Origin: Corallococcus carmarthensis
Lineage (GTDB): Bacteria; Myxococcota; Myxococcia; Myxococcales; Myxococcaceae
Direction: 5' to 3'
DNA length: 53,126 bases
Assembly: GCF_003611695.1 (NCBI RefSeq)
Contig: NZ_RAWE01000051.1
Coordinates: forward strand, 1 to 53,126
Shown here: piece after piece, positions 34,317 to 42,906 of the stretch
Numbering within the stretch: the first letter of the stretch is position 1
Layout of the letters: each line of letters begins with the position of its first letter
Program-made: the position numbers and the translations under genes
Notes under the pieces: generated by a model
Told to the model about the DNA's origin: nothing
Seen by the model: only the letters and a program-made list of their open reading frames with translations
The model's database searches: none

Positions 34317-35012
34317 ATGAACTCCTCCTCCTTCCCTTCCTCGCGGTCCCCTTCCCTTTCGCGCCGGGGCGCGCTGGCGCTGCTGGGCGCGTTCGTGGTC
34401 GCGCTCGCCGGCTGCCAGCCGGTCCTCTCCATCGCCGATGCGCGGTCGCGCGCCAACGGCTCCGAGGTGACGGTGGAGGGCGCGGTCACCGTGCAGCCCG
34501 GCGCGTTCGTCTCCGCCCTGGGCGATGAAGGCTTCGCCATCCAGGACGACACCGGCGGCATCTACGTCAAGCTGGAGGAGAAGCTGTCCTTCGGGCTGGG
34601 AGCCCGCGTGCGCGTCACCGGCACGCTGGACGAACAGAACCAGCTGCGCATCCTCAAGAGCGTGCCCGCGGACGTGGACCTGAAGTCCGGCACGGAGCAG
34701 GTGTCGCCCAAGGACGTCACCACCGGCGGCGTGAACGAGTCCGTGGAGGGCCAGCTCATCCGCGCGAGCGGCGCCATCACCCAGGCGTTCATCGACGACT
34801 CGCCCTACGGCTACAAGCTCTACATCAACGACGGCAGCGGCGAGGTGCAGGTGTTCGTCCACGTGTCCGCCGGGTTCGACAAGGCGGCGCTCCAGGCCCT
34901 CACCGTGGGGCAGCGCATCGCCGTGGTGGGCCTGGCCGCGCAGTACGAGTCCACCTACGAGGTGGCCCCCCGCATGCCGAGCGACCTGGTGCTCCAGACG
35001 ACCGCGCCCTGA
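34317..35012 (+). CDS. Lipoprotein with two OB-fold-like domains
   Basis: The 231-residue product has an unusual Ser-rich n-region, a hydrophobic core and lipobox LAGC (Cys33). Two similar beta domains follow: EVTVEGAVTVQPGAF...GFAIQDDTGGIYVKL...VRVTGTLDEQNQLRIL and QLIRASGAITQAF...YKLYINDGSGEVQVFV...IAVVGLAAQYESTYEV. This is the pattern of tandem OB-folds in nuclease-associated and DNA-binding exported proteins. No catalytic motif is present. The 255-base upstream gap to the divergent menA contains nothing I can name apart from a gaagg ribosome site. Confidence 0.65.
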   Translation: MNSSSFPSSRSPSLSRRGALALLGAFVVALAGCQPVLSIADARSRANGSEVTVEGAVTVQPGAFVSALGDEGFAIQDDTGGIYVKLEEKLSFGLGARVRVTGTLDEQNQLRILKSVPADVDLKSGTEQVSPKDVTTGGVNESVEGQLIRASGAITQAFIDDSPYGYKLYINDGSGEVQVFVHVSAGFDKAALQALTVGQRIAVVGLAAQYESTYEVAPRMPSDLVLQTTAP

Positions 35013-35072
35013 CAGCAGGCAGGCGTCCCTGGGTATGTAGCACCCCAGGCGCCAGCCGAACGGCCGTCGCGC

Positions 35073-35132
35073 CGTTGGCTTTCATGCATGGCTCCGAATG
35101 TGTGCCTGGGACCGGATGCACGAAAGCCAACG
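35073..35132. repeat. 17-base inverted repeat (near-perfect stem-loop)
   Basis: The arm at 35073-35089 (CGTTGGCTTTCATGCAT) and the reverse complement of 35116-35132 differ at one position, giving 16 of 17 pairs around a 26-base loop. It lies 60 bases after the OB-fold gene stop and 90 bases before the transglycosylase ATG. It may be a terminator, a leader RNA structure or a copy of a dispersed palindromic repeat; no T-run follows it. Confidence 0.5.
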
Positions 35133-35221
35133 CGCGCCTGGCAAGCGTTCAGGCGGGCAGGTTCCAAGCGCACCGGCAGTGCCAATCCATCCGGGTCCCT
35201 GGCGGACGAACGAGGGCTGGC

Positions 35222-37669
35222 ATGGACGGACTTCGAGGAACAGCAGCGGTCTTGCTTGCGTGCGCGGGCCTGTGGGCCCCGGGTACAGCGTGGGCGCAGG
35301 CGCCCGGCGAGGACGACTCCGGCGACGTGATGTCGGAAGAGAAGCTGGAGGCCCTGCTCGACACGCCGACGGCGCAGCCCTCCCAGGACGAGGTGACAGC
35401 GGAGGCCTTCGGGCCGGAGCGGCTGGCGCCCTACTTCGCGGAAGGCCTGCTGGCGAAGGCGAAGGCGGAGTTCGACCGGGGCCGGTACAAGTCCGCGCGG
35501 GCCCTGCTCGCCACGGAAGCCCCCCCTTCCCTCCCCGGCCGCTTCCTCCAGGCGCAGAGCGCGTTCCTCGCGCGCGACTTCACCACCGCCGCCACGGAGT
35601 TCACCGCGCTCGCGGAGGACTACGCCCCCTTGCGCGACCACTGCCTGATGCGGGCCGCGCAGGCGCATGAGCGGCTGCACAAGCCGCTGCGCGCGGCGGA
35701 GCAGTACGGCGCGGTGAGCCCGGGCTCCCCGCTCTACCCGGAGGCGCGCTTCACCATGGCGCGCGTGCTCAAGCGCCAGCTGCGCATCCCCGAGGCGCTG
35801 ACCGCGCTCCAGGAGTTCATCGACAGCCGGCAGGCCCGCGGCCCGGACGCGCTGCGAATGAAGGCGCTGCTCGAGTCCTGCGACCTGGCGCGCGCGCAGG
35901 GCCAGTACAACGCCGAGCACCGCGCGCTGCTGGAGGTCTGGGCCACCGCGCCCCTGTCGCGAGAGGCGGACCGCGCGCGCACCCTGCTGCGCGACCTGCC
36001 CCTGCCCATGAAGTGGCGCGTGCGCCGCGCGGAGGCGCTGGTGGAGCTGCACCAGAACGTCGCGGCCATGAACATGCTGGCCCGTTCGGGGCCCCGGACG
36101 GAGCTCCCGGATGAAATGGCCTGCCGCGCCCAGCTCACCCTCGGCCGCGCCCTGCGCAAGGAGCGTCAGCACCGCCGCGCCATCCAGGTGCTGGAGCCGG
36201 TGGCGCGCGAGTGCCAGTCGCCCGAGCAGCGGCCGCAGGCGCTCTACCTGCTCGCCTATTCGCAGTCCGTGGTGCAGCCCGAGGCGGCGGTGGAGACCTA
36301 CGCCACGCTGGCGCGGGACTACCCGGAGCACGGCTACGCGGACGACGCGCTGTTCTTCGAGGCCTGGACCCAGCAGCGCCTGAACCGCACGGACGAAGCG
36401 CTGCAAAACTACGAGGCCCTGGCGAAGCGCTACCCCGCCGGCAACTTCGCGGCAGAGGCCCTCTTCCGCGCCTTCTGGCTGCACCAGCGCAAGGGTGAGA
36501 CGCAGCCGGGCCTGGCGTCGCTGATGGCGGTGGAGCAGCTGCCGGAGGCCGCGCGCACCGACGAGGCCCTGTGGCGCGCGCGCTACTGGCAGGCGCGGGT
36601 CCAGGAGAACGGCGGCGCGCTGGACGCGGCGCTCGCGCGCTACGAGCTCATCGCCACCGAGCGTCCCACGGCCTGGTACGGCCTGCTGTCCCGGACGCGG
36701 CTGGCGCAGCATGCGCCGGAGCGGCTGGCGCGGTTGACGGAAGCCGCGCAGGCCGTCCCCACGAAGGTCCTGAACACCGCCGCGCCGGCCAACGACGAGG
36801 TCTGGCCCCTGCCCCCGGGCGCGCTCCAGAAGGATCCGCGCTTCGCGGCGGGCGTGGAGCTCTTGCGCCTGGGACAGCCGGGCGTGGTGGAGGAGCTGCT
36901 CGCGGTGGACACGCGCGGCCTGGCGGAAGCGCCCGCGCGGCTGCTCTACCAGACCATGCGCCGCACCGGCCGGGGCCGGGCCACGCGGCAGGTGGCCCGC
37001 GTGACGCTGCGCCAGGAGGCCGCCGGGCCGCTCAGCGCCGCGTCCCGTCCGGTGTGGGAGGCGACGTGGCCGCTCGCGTTCCGGCCGCTCATCCAGAGCT
37101 ACTCGCGGGCCGCGCGCGTGGATCCGGACCTGCTGCAAGGGCTCATCCGCGAGGAGAGCCGGTTCAACCCGACCGCGCGCTCCTCCACCGGAGCGCTGGG
37201 GCTCGCGCAGCTCATGCCCGGCACGGCGAAGCAGGTGGCGGACTCGCTCAAGCTGGCGTCGTTCGACGTGTCGTCGCTCCTCCAGCCCGCGCAGAACATC
37301 CGGCTGGGGTCGGCGTACCTGGGCTCGCTGCTCAAGCACTTCGACGGCAACCCGGCCTACGCGGTGGCCGCCTACAACGCGGGCCCCGCGGCGGTGGAGC
37401 GCTGGCGCAAGGCCCTGCCCCAGGCGGAGCTGGACGAGTGGGTGGAGCACATCGCCTTCGAGGAGACCCGCGACTACGTGAAGCGCGTGCTCAGCAGCTA
37501 CAGCGCCTACAAGCTGCTCTACGCGAATGAAGTCCCCGCCTCCTTCGCGCCGGCCCGCAAGGCCCCGCTGGAAGCGGCGCGCACGCCCACGCTGAGCCCC
37601 GCGACGGGCGTGGGTGGCAGCGGCCGGAACGTGGCGACGCCCACGTCCTCCGTCTCCGGAGGACGCTAG
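35222..37669 (+). CDS. TPR-repeat soluble lytic transglycosylase (SLT family)
   Basis: The 815-residue periplasmic protein has a signal peptide (GTAAVLLACAGLWAPGTAWA), a long helical TPR-like superstructure (about residues 70-560), and a C-terminal SLT lysozyme-like domain (about 625-770). Catalytic Glu645 lies in IREESRFNP, followed by GALGLAQLMPGTAKQ and AVAAYNAGPAAVERW. It cleaves peptidoglycan glycan strands to 1,6-anhydromuropeptides. The tail after residue 770 is disordered. ATG 35222 has gaggg six bases upstream and directly precedes the signal peptide; the open frame back to 35075 is not used. Confidence 0.9.
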   Translation: MDGLRGTAAVLLACAGLWAPGTAWAQAPGEDDSGDVMSEEKLEALLDTPTAQPSQDEVTAEAFGPERLAPYFAEGLLAKAKAEFDRGRYKSARALLATEAPPSLPGRFLQAQSAFLARDFTTAATEFTALAEDYAPLRDHCLMRAAQAHERLHKPLRAAEQYGAVSPGSPLYPEARFTMARVLKRQLRIPEALTALQEFIDSRQARGPDALRMKALLESCDLARAQGQYNAEHRALLEVWATAPLSREADRARTLLRDLPLPMKWRVRRAEALVELHQNVAAMNMLARSGPRTELPDEMACRAQLTLGRALRKERQHRRAIQVLEPVARECQSPEQRPQALYLLAYSQSVVQPEAAVETYATLARDYPEHGYADDALFFEAWTQQRLNRTDEALQNYEALAKRYPAGNFAAEALFRAFWLHQRKGETQPGLASLMAVEQLPEAARTDEALWRARYWQARVQENGGALDAALARYELIATERPTAWYGLLSRTRLAQHAPERLARLTEAAQAVPTKVLNTAAPANDEVWPLPPGALQKDPRFAAGVELLRLGQPGVVEELLAVDTRGLAEAPARLLYQTMRRTGRGRATRQVARVTLRQEAAGPLSAASRPVWEATWPLAFRPLIQSYSRAARVDPDLLQGLIREESRFNPTARSSTGALGLAQLMPGTAKQVADSLKLASFDVSSLLQPAQNIRLGSAYLGSLLKHFDGNPAYAVAAYNAGPAAVERWRKALPQAELDEWVEHIAFEETRDYVKRVLSSYSAYKLLYANEVPASFAPARKAPLEAARTPTLSPATGVGGSGRNVATPTSSVSGGR

Positions 37670-37679
37670 CTGGCGGCAG

Positions 37680-37708
37680 GCCGGACGGGACGCGCGTCCC
37701 CGTCCGGC
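37680..37708. terminator. Bidirectional hairpin terminator between convergent genes
   Basis: GCCGGACGGG (37680-37689) pairs perfectly with CCCGTCCGGC (37699-37708) over ten bases, with two further pairs inside after a one-base bulge. It lies in the 50-base gap between two convergent stop codons. Confidence 0.7.
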
Positions 37709-37719
37709 ACGCCTTCAGG

Positions 37720-38532
37720 CTACTTCACGCCGGTGGGCTGGGTGATGGACTCCGACCGGATGGTGTACTGCCCGGCGATGGCGTTCGTGTCGATGCCCGT
37801 GAAGTGGCGGTACGGGTACGCACCATCCGCGATGGTCTCGATGAACTCCACCGAGTCACCGGTGACGGACTTGCCGTTGATGTCCACCGTGAAGGTGTTC
37901 TTCTCCGCGTCCAGGCGCCACACGCACGCGCCCACGTTCGTCTCCGCGGAGCCGGTGGACAGCCCGTCGATGTCGAAGTCGTTCAGGAAGTGGTGGTGCA
38001 TCTCCGCCCAGCGGAGGAAGTCCCGGAAGTTGTGGAAGACGATCATCATCCCGGCCGGCTGGGGGCTGGAGCCCTGGAGCACGCCGCCCAGGTAGACGTT
38101 CATCTTGTACGCGGAGCCGCCCGGCGAGCCCGTGAACGTGGGCAGCATGTTGACCGAGTTCGCCTCGCGGCCCGGGGTGACCTTCAGCGTGCTGACGACC
38201 TGATCACCGTCGCGCGCGGCCAGCTGGTAGCCGCCCTGCGCGCCCAGGCTCATCGCCACGCGCTGCTCCCACTTCACGGCCTGCGCGAAGCTGCTGGAGA
38301 CGCCGTCCTTCTGCGTGAGCAGCCCGCTCACCGCCAGCCCGTCCGCGACGGACTCGACCTTCGCCCTGCCCAGCGCACAGGTCGTGATGCCGTCGAACTT
38401 CTTCACACACTGCGACGCCGCGGACTCCTGGGCGCTCAGCGAACCACCGGCCTGGCTGTCGTCGCCGCCGGCGCAGCCCGTGATGCTCAACAACATGGAA
38501 GCCAGCAGGGAGCCCGTGATCTTCAGGTGCAT
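37720..38532 (-). CDS. Hypothetical secreted lipoprotein
   Basis: The 270-residue product has a signal peptide with ITGC (Cys20) followed by a Ser/Gly-rich spacer. The remainder is beta-rich, with paired Cys (SQCVKKF...TTCALG) and distinctive segments MMIVFHNFRDFLRWAEMHHHFL and DIDGLSTGSAETNVGACVWRL. I recognise no family. It is convergent with the transglycosylase. On its upstream side lies an AT-richer 319-base intergenic region with an inverted repeat. Confidence 0.65.
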   Translation of the reverse strand: MHLKITGSLLASMLLSITGCAGGDDSQAGGSLSAQESAASQCVKKFDGITTCALGRAKVESVADGLAVSGLLTQKDGVSSSFAQAVKWEQRVAMSLGAQGGYQLAARDGDQVVSTLKVTPGREANSVNMLPTFTGSPGGSAYKMNVYLGGVLQGSSPQPAGMMIVFHNFRDFLRWAEMHHHFLNDFDIDGLSTGSAETNVGACVWRLDAEKNTFTVDINGKSVTGDSVEFIETIADGAYPYRHFTGIDTNAIAGQYTIRSESITQPTGVK

Positions 38533-38850
38533 GCACTACCTCAGGGTGTGGGGTGGACTGCCCGCGGCCCCTCTGCACCTCGCGCGCCAACACCCTGCGT
38601 CTGTCTGTTTTCACTCGTGAAAGCCATTGCATGAGAAAACAGGAGTAGCGCTGGATGTCACATGAAACACGCGATTTGTAACAAGCCGGGTCTCACACGG
38701 AGCGTCAGGACGCCTCACGCGCGGGCGTGCTCCTGAAACCTGGATTCATGGAATGAGCCGTGAGCGGGCGGAACTTTGCCGTGGCGCACAACTCCCACGG
38801 GGCCGGCCGGATAATCTGGGGAGCGCGGTTCCTCCCCCGGACTCCCCACC
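38533..38850. promoter_or_regulatory. Divergent intergenic region with inverted repeat
   Basis: A 318-base gap between divergent genes. CTGTTTTC (38605-38612) and GAAAACAG (38635-38642) form a perfect eight-base inverted repeat with a 22-base spacer, 73-110 bases upstream of the lipoprotein ATG, in the most AT-rich part of the gap. I see no convincing ORF, RNA gene or consensus promoter in the rest. The peptidase ATG at 38851 has no clear Shine-Dalgarno. Confidence 0.35.
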
Positions 38851-40254
38851 ATGGCCTCGAAGATCAACGACAGCTCGCGTCCCCTCACCTCCGTCTCGCG
38901 GCTGTCCTCGCAGGACGCCCGGACCGCGGAGGCGAAGACGCGCAACCGGCCCATCGCGTGGAAGGACGGCTTCGAGTCCTCCGGCACGCGGCCCGCGCCC
39001 GGCAAGCTGCCGCAGCTGCCGGCGCCGCCCCCGGTGCTGTCACTGCCGCCGCCCTCCACCACGACGCCGGTGCCGCCGGAGGCCCCCACCGAGCCGCCCG
39101 TCTCGGTCGACTCGGATCCGATGACGCACATCGAGTACCTGTCGTCGGACGCGCTGGCGGGACGTGACAGCCCCTCCGCGGGCCTGGACGCGGCATCCGC
39201 CTACGTGCAGGCGCACGCGGAGAAGTACGGGCTCGTGGGGCCCAACTCCAACAACCCGGAGAACCCCTTCCAGCAGAAGTTCAACGTCTTCTCCTGGCTG
39301 GGCGCGGACAAGGCGGGCGAGGCGGCCGGCGCGGCCCACGGCGAGCACAAGGAGTTCGGCCACCAGATGTTCCAGGAGGGCTTCTACCTGGACGAGAAGA
39401 TGCCCAAGGACACGCTGAAGCTGCTCAACCAGCAGTACGAGCAGACGATGAAGGCGGCGGGTCAGACGGCGGTGCCTGCGCGCGCCGGCAAGCAGCGCAG
39501 CGTGGAGGAGCTCAAGCAGGTGGCCACGGCCACGGGCCAGGCGGTGAACACCCTGGCGATGCTACCTGGCACCGGCCCGCACAAGGACGAGGTCATCGTG
39601 GTGATGGCCCACCTGGACCACGTGGGCGTGGACCGCAAGGGCAACGCCTACAACGGCGCGGACGACAACGCGTCCGGCAGCGCGGTGCTGATGGCGGCGG
39701 TGCCGGAGCTGGCGGAGGCCGCGAAGAACGGCAAGCTGGACCGCTCCGTGCTCTTCGTCTGGACGGGCGCGGAGGAGAAGGGGCTGGTGGGCTCGCAGTA
39801 CTTCGTGGACCACCCCATCCCCGGGGTGGAGCTGAAGAACATCGCCGGCGTCATCAACACGGACATGGTGGGCCGTTGGGATGATCAGCGCCTGTCCGTG
39901 GTGGACACCAACACCAAGGGCCAGCCCAACTACTTCCGCGACGTGGTGGACCAGGCGAACCAGCAGCTGGCGGATCCGTTCGACCGCATCAACCGCGACA
40001 TCAACGTCTACCGCGACCGGCAGGACGGCGCGTCCTTCGGGCGCAAGGGCGAGGACGTGCTCTTCCTCTTCGAGGGCCTGTCCAACCCCGAGGGCGGCGG
40101 CGACCTCATCCCCGAGTACCACCGGCAGGATGACGACATCGAGAAGATCATCGAGGACAACGGCGGCAACAAGCCCCGCCGCGTGAAGGACCTGCTGCTC
40201 AACGTCATCGGCCTGGCGGCGAACCGCACGACGGAGCCGCAGCAGCCGAAGTAG
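38851..40254 (+). CDS. M28 family zinc aminopeptidase-like protein
   Basis: The 467-residue product has a full set of M28 metal ligands: His in VVMAHLDHVG, bridging Asp in YNGADDNASG, catalytic/ligand Glu pair in TGAEEKGLVG, Asp in INTDMVGRWDD and the final His in IPEYHRQDDDI. The first 95 residues are low-complexity and Pro-rich, with no obvious signal peptide, so export is uncertain. A segment of about 120 residues (95-215) precedes the zinc domain and may be a lid or protease-associated region. It probably releases N-terminal residues from peptides. Two GC hairpins follow the stop. Confidence 0.88.
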   Translation: MASKINDSSRPLTSVSRLSSQDARTAEAKTRNRPIAWKDGFESSGTRPAPGKLPQLPAPPPVLSLPPPSTTTPVPPEAPTEPPVSVDSDPMTHIEYLSSDALAGRDSPSAGLDAASAYVQAHAEKYGLVGPNSNNPENPFQQKFNVFSWLGADKAGEAAGAAHGEHKEFGHQMFQEGFYLDEKMPKDTLKLLNQQYEQTMKAAGQTAVPARAGKQRSVEELKQVATATGQAVNTLAMLPGTGPHKDEVIVVMAHLDHVGVDRKGNAYNGADDNASGSAVLMAAVPELAEAAKNGKLDRSVLFVWTGAEEKGLVGSQYFVDHPIPGVELKNIAGVINTDMVGRWDDQRLSVVDTNTKGQPNYFRDVVDQANQQLADPFDRINRDINVYRDRQDGASFGRKGEDVLFLFEGLSNPEGGGDLIPEYHRQDDDIEKIIEDNGGNKPRRVKDLLLNVIGLAANRTTEPQQPK

Positions 40255-40264
40255 TGCGTCGCGT

Positions 40265-40320
40265 TCCGCCGGAAGTCCTCCTTCCGGCGGACGCATCCTC
40301 CGCGGCCGAGACCGCGGAGG
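40265..40320. terminator. Tandem hairpins between convergent peptidase and desaturase genes
   Basis: First hairpin: TCCGCCGGAAG (40265-40275) with CTTCCGGCGGA (40281-40291), 11 perfect pairs and a five-base loop. Second: CCTCCGCGG (40297-40305) with CCGCGGAGG (40312-40320), nine perfect pairs and a six-base loop. They fill the 82-base gap between the two stops and can serve both strands. Confidence 0.7.
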
Positions 40321-40336
40321 AGCGCTGGACCGCTCG

Positions 40337-41221
40337 CTAGGCCGCCAGCTCCTCGCCGCTGTTGGCCGCGGGCCCGCCGGAGATCGCGGCGAGCTCGTGC
40401 TCGCTCAGCACGAGCTTCTCTTCCGAGCCGCGCCAGACGAACGGGATGCCCGGCTGCCGGTACAGGTTCGCGGGGATGTCGCGCGCCAGCTGCGCGTGCA
40501 GCTCCGGCAGCTTGGACCAGTGCAGCCCGTGCCGCGTGTGATGCGCGGTGTGGTAGCCCAGGTTGCCCGTCATCAGGTTGTAGCCCTTGTGGAGGATGTT
40601 GTACGAGGCCTCCGAGTGGTTCGCGGTGTTCAGGTCCACGTGGTGGAAGTAGGTCGCCCAGACCGTCACGTAGAGCGACGCCGCCATGGGCAGCAGGAAC
40701 ACGAACAGCGCGTTGTAGGGGTTCACCCAGAACAGGCCCGCCAGCAGCACCAGCTGGAGCGCGGCCATCACCACGAAGATGCGCAGCGCCTTGGGGTGCT
40801 GCTTCTTCCCCACCTGGAACGCGCGCGGGTACGCGGTCAGCGCCGTGCTCAACGAGTACTCCACCTCCCCCATCGTCGAGCCGTCATCCCGCTTCCAGCG
40901 CGACTCGTCCTGCGTCTGGTCCAGGTAGTTCTTGTGGTGGCCCAGCACGTGGTGGAGGAACCACGCCTGCGACGTCACGCCCGTCTGGAAGCCGAAGACG
41001 ATCTCCAGCAGGCGGTTGGGCAGCGCGTGCTTGAAGAAGGACAGGTGCTGGTGGTGGTGGTTCCACGAGCAGATCCACCCCTTGGGGATGATGCCCAGCC
41101 CGAACCACAGCACCGGCACCCACCAGCTGCGCGCCGTGAGGAACACCGTCACGTCGAGCGCGAACACGCTCAGGAACATCAGGACCGGGATGCGATCTTC
41201 AGGGTGCCGGAACAGGGTCAT
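40337..41221 (-). CDS. Fatty acid desaturase family protein
   Basis: The 294-residue membrane protein has several histidine boxes: NHHHQHLSFF, LHHVLGHHKNY, TYFHHVDLN and GYHTAHHTRHGLHW, with hydrophobic pairs between them (FLSVFALDVTVFL, FVVMAALQLVLLAGLF). This fits the diiron FA_desaturase superfamily. The substrate is unknown (acyl chain, carotenoid-like or sphingolipid-like). ATG 41221 has ggaagg five bases upstream. It is divergent from the heme-oxygenase-fold gene across 221 bases that carry a palindrome. Confidence 0.87.
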   Translation of the reverse strand: MTLFRHPEDRIPVLMFLSVFALDVTVFLTARSWWVPVLWFGLGIIPKGWICSWNHHHQHLSFFKHALPNRLLEIVFGFQTGVTSQAWFLHHVLGHHKNYLDQTQDESRWKRDDGSTMGEVEYSLSTALTAYPRAFQVGKKQHPKALRIFVVMAALQLVLLAGLFWVNPYNALFVFLLPMAASLYVTVWATYFHHVDLNTANHSEASYNILHKGYNLMTGNLGYHTAHHTRHGLHWSKLPELHAQLARDIPANLYRQPGIPFVWRGSEEKLVLSEHELAAISGGPAANSGEELAA

Positions 41222-41339
41222 GCGCCTTCCGCGACAAGAGGGGCCAGGGATGAAGTGCCGATTTTCCAACTGTAGGACGGCGGCCCCTATGCCGAACAGC
41301 CCGGCCACGCCTGCCTGCACGTTCCACACTGACGGTAAA

Positions 41340-41355
41340 CAACGTAGTCACGTTG
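41340..41355. promoter_or_regulatory. Palindromic operator candidate in desaturase/HDO divergent region
   Basis: CAACGT and ACGTTG flank a four-base spacer (41340-41355), a perfect dyad about 120 bases from one start and 90 from the other. The surrounding stretch 41341-41400 is AT-richer than average. The ACGTTGAA half recurs in the MaoC upstream region, so a shared lipid regulator is possible but unproven. Confidence 0.35.
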
Positions 41356-41442
41356 AACTTGTCTTTCCATATTTCCAAGAATCGCAGTCCTGCTTTGTGA
41401 TAAACGCCGACCCAGCCCTTTTGGACCACCCTGGAGGCGGAA

Positions 41443-42105
41443 ATGCGGAACCAGACCATCGAGGCGGCACTGGCGAAGAATCCCCACCGTGAGCAGCTCA
41501 TCAAGCACCGGTTCTTCGAGGTGGTGGATGAGAAGGCCTTCAGCCGCGACCAGGCGGAGATGGTGCTGGGTCAGTGGTGGCACCCCCTGCACTACTTCCC
41601 CGACTTCCTGAGCAAGCTCATCGCCGTCTGTCCACAGATGGAGATGAAGACGGCGGTGACGCACATCCTCAACCAGGAGGTGGGCGAAGGCGACCCGGCG
41701 CGCGCGCACGAGCGCTTCTTCATCCAGACGATGACGGACGCGGGCTTCACGAAGGCGGGCGTGTCGGAGGCGGACATGACGCCCGCGACGCGCCGGCTCA
41801 TCGACGGGTACCAGCGCTCCACGCAGAGCCACCTCACCGGCCTGGGCTTCCTCTACGGCACGGAGGTGGCGGACCTCACCATGGTGGCCAAGCTGGGCAA
41901 GCTGGTGCGCCGCACCACGGGCCTCAAGTCCCTGCCCTGGGTGGACATCCACGTGAAGCAGGAGCCGGACCACGTGGAAACGGCCGGCCACACGGTGGGG
42001 CTCCAGTACACCGACGAGGAGCTGGCCACCATCACGCGCGGCGCCGAGGAGATGTGGCAGCTGTGGGTGGGATTCTTCGAGGAGCTGCGCAACCGCGTTG
42101 TCTGA
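41443..42105 (+). CDS. Heme-oxygenase-fold iron-dependent oxidase (HDO/TENA-PqqC-like)
   Basis: The 220-residue helical protein carries a metal-ligand pattern of the heme-oxygenase-like diiron family: Glu79 in LNQEVGEGD, His89 in RAHERFF, Glu141 in YGTEVAD, and His170/Glu174/His177 in IHVKQEPDHVE. QWWHPLHYFPDFL is the typical first-helix signature. Family members include UndA (decarboxylation of fatty acids to alkenes), CADD and PqqC-like oxidases. The divergent lipid desaturase makes a lipid-linked substrate plausible. Good ribosome site ggaggcggaa. No cofactor is shown by sequence alone. Confidence 0.8.
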   Translation: MRNQTIEAALAKNPHREQLIKHRFFEVVDEKAFSRDQAEMVLGQWWHPLHYFPDFLSKLIAVCPQMEMKTAVTHILNQEVGEGDPARAHERFFIQTMTDAGFTKAGVSEADMTPATRRLIDGYQRSTQSHLTGLGFLYGTEVADLTMVAKLGKLVRRTTGLKSLPWVDIHVKQEPDHVETAGHTVGLQYTDEELATITRGAEEMWQLWVGFFEELRNRVV

Positions 42106-42138
42106 GCGGCGCCTTGCGTCAAGCGCAACCCCCTGGAA

Positions 42139-42158
42139 TCCGTACGTTTTCGCACGGA
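42139..42158 (+). terminator. Short hairpin after the HDO gene
   Basis: TCCGTACG (42139-42146) and CGCACGGA (42151-42158) form seven of eight pairs around a TTTT loop, 34 bases beyond the stop. It is a modest terminator candidate. CTCCCG/CGGGAG (42191-42196/42202-42207) lies further on, in the leader of the phosphate operon. Confidence 0.35.
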
Positions 42159-42278
42159 ACACTGGCGAATCTCTCCAGGTAGGGTAGTCACTCCCGCGTC
42201 ACGGGAGCGTCACACCCCAGCGCCACCGACCTCCCGCGGCGGACCGCGCCTGTCCCTCCAGGCGCCGAGGGAGATCCC

Positions 42279-42905
42279 ATGCTCGAAAAGCTGATGCCGA
42301 AGTCGGACGAGTTCTTCGACGACTTCGACGCGCAATGCGCGAGGACCGTTGAGGGAGCCAAGCTGCTGCACGAACTCTTGAGCGACTACCGGGACGTGCC
42401 CACGCGCGTCCAGGCCCTCAAGGACGTGGAGCACAAGGGTGACGACGTCACCCACGCGGCCTTCAACCGCCTCCACCAGCAATTCATCACCCCGTTCGAC
42501 CGCGGGCAGATCCACACCCTGCTCTCCCGCATCGACGACGTGCTGGACCTGACCAACGCGGCCGCCGCGCGCCTGCTGTACTACGAGATCGAAACCAGCC
42601 GGCCGGACGCCACGGAGCTGGCGCGGCTGCTGGTGCTCTCCACGCTGAAGGTGCAGGAGGTCGTCGCGGCGCTGCGGTTGATCAAGAAGCCGGAGCAGAT
42701 CCTCGCGGGCTGCAAGGAGATCAAGCACCTGGAGTCCCAGGCGGACGAGGTGCTGCGCGCGGGCATGGGCCGGCTGTTCAAGAGCGGCGTGGATACCCTG
42801 ACCATCATCAAGTGGAAGGAGATCTACGACCTCATCGAGACGGCCACCGACAAGTGCCAGGGCGTGGCCAACGTCATCGAGGGCGTCGTGCTGGAGCACA
42901 GCTGA
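42279..42905 (+). CDS. DUF47 (PhoU-like) phosphate transport accessory protein
   Basis: The 208-residue all-helical protein is of the DUF47/PhoU-like type: start EKLMPKSDEFFDDFD, EHKGDDVTHAAFNRLHQQFITPFDRGQI, DDVLDLTNAAAARL and an ending KWKEIYDLIETATDKCQGVANVIEG. Such proteins are encoded beside Pit transporters and are thought to regulate phosphate uptake. The downstream transporter starts one base after the stop, confirming an operon. A strong aggga site precedes ATG 42279. No Pho-box-like repeat was seen upstream. Confidence 0.92.
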   Translation: MLEKLMPKSDEFFDDFDAQCARTVEGAKLLHELLSDYRDVPTRVQALKDVEHKGDDVTHAAFNRLHQQFITPFDRGQIHTLLSRIDDVLDLTNAAAARLLYYEIETSRPDATELARLLVLSTLKVQEVVAALRLIKKPEQILAGCKEIKHLESQADEVLRAGMGRLFKSGVDTLTIIKWKEIYDLIETATDKCQGVANVIEGVVLEHS

Positions 42906-42906
42906 G

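Noticed and set aside
41222-41442. Consensus sigma-70 or sigma-54 promoter in the desaturase/HDO gap
   Set aside because: AT-rich segments such as gataaa and ttgaac occur, but not at correct spacing, and no TGGCAC-N5-TTGC element was found.
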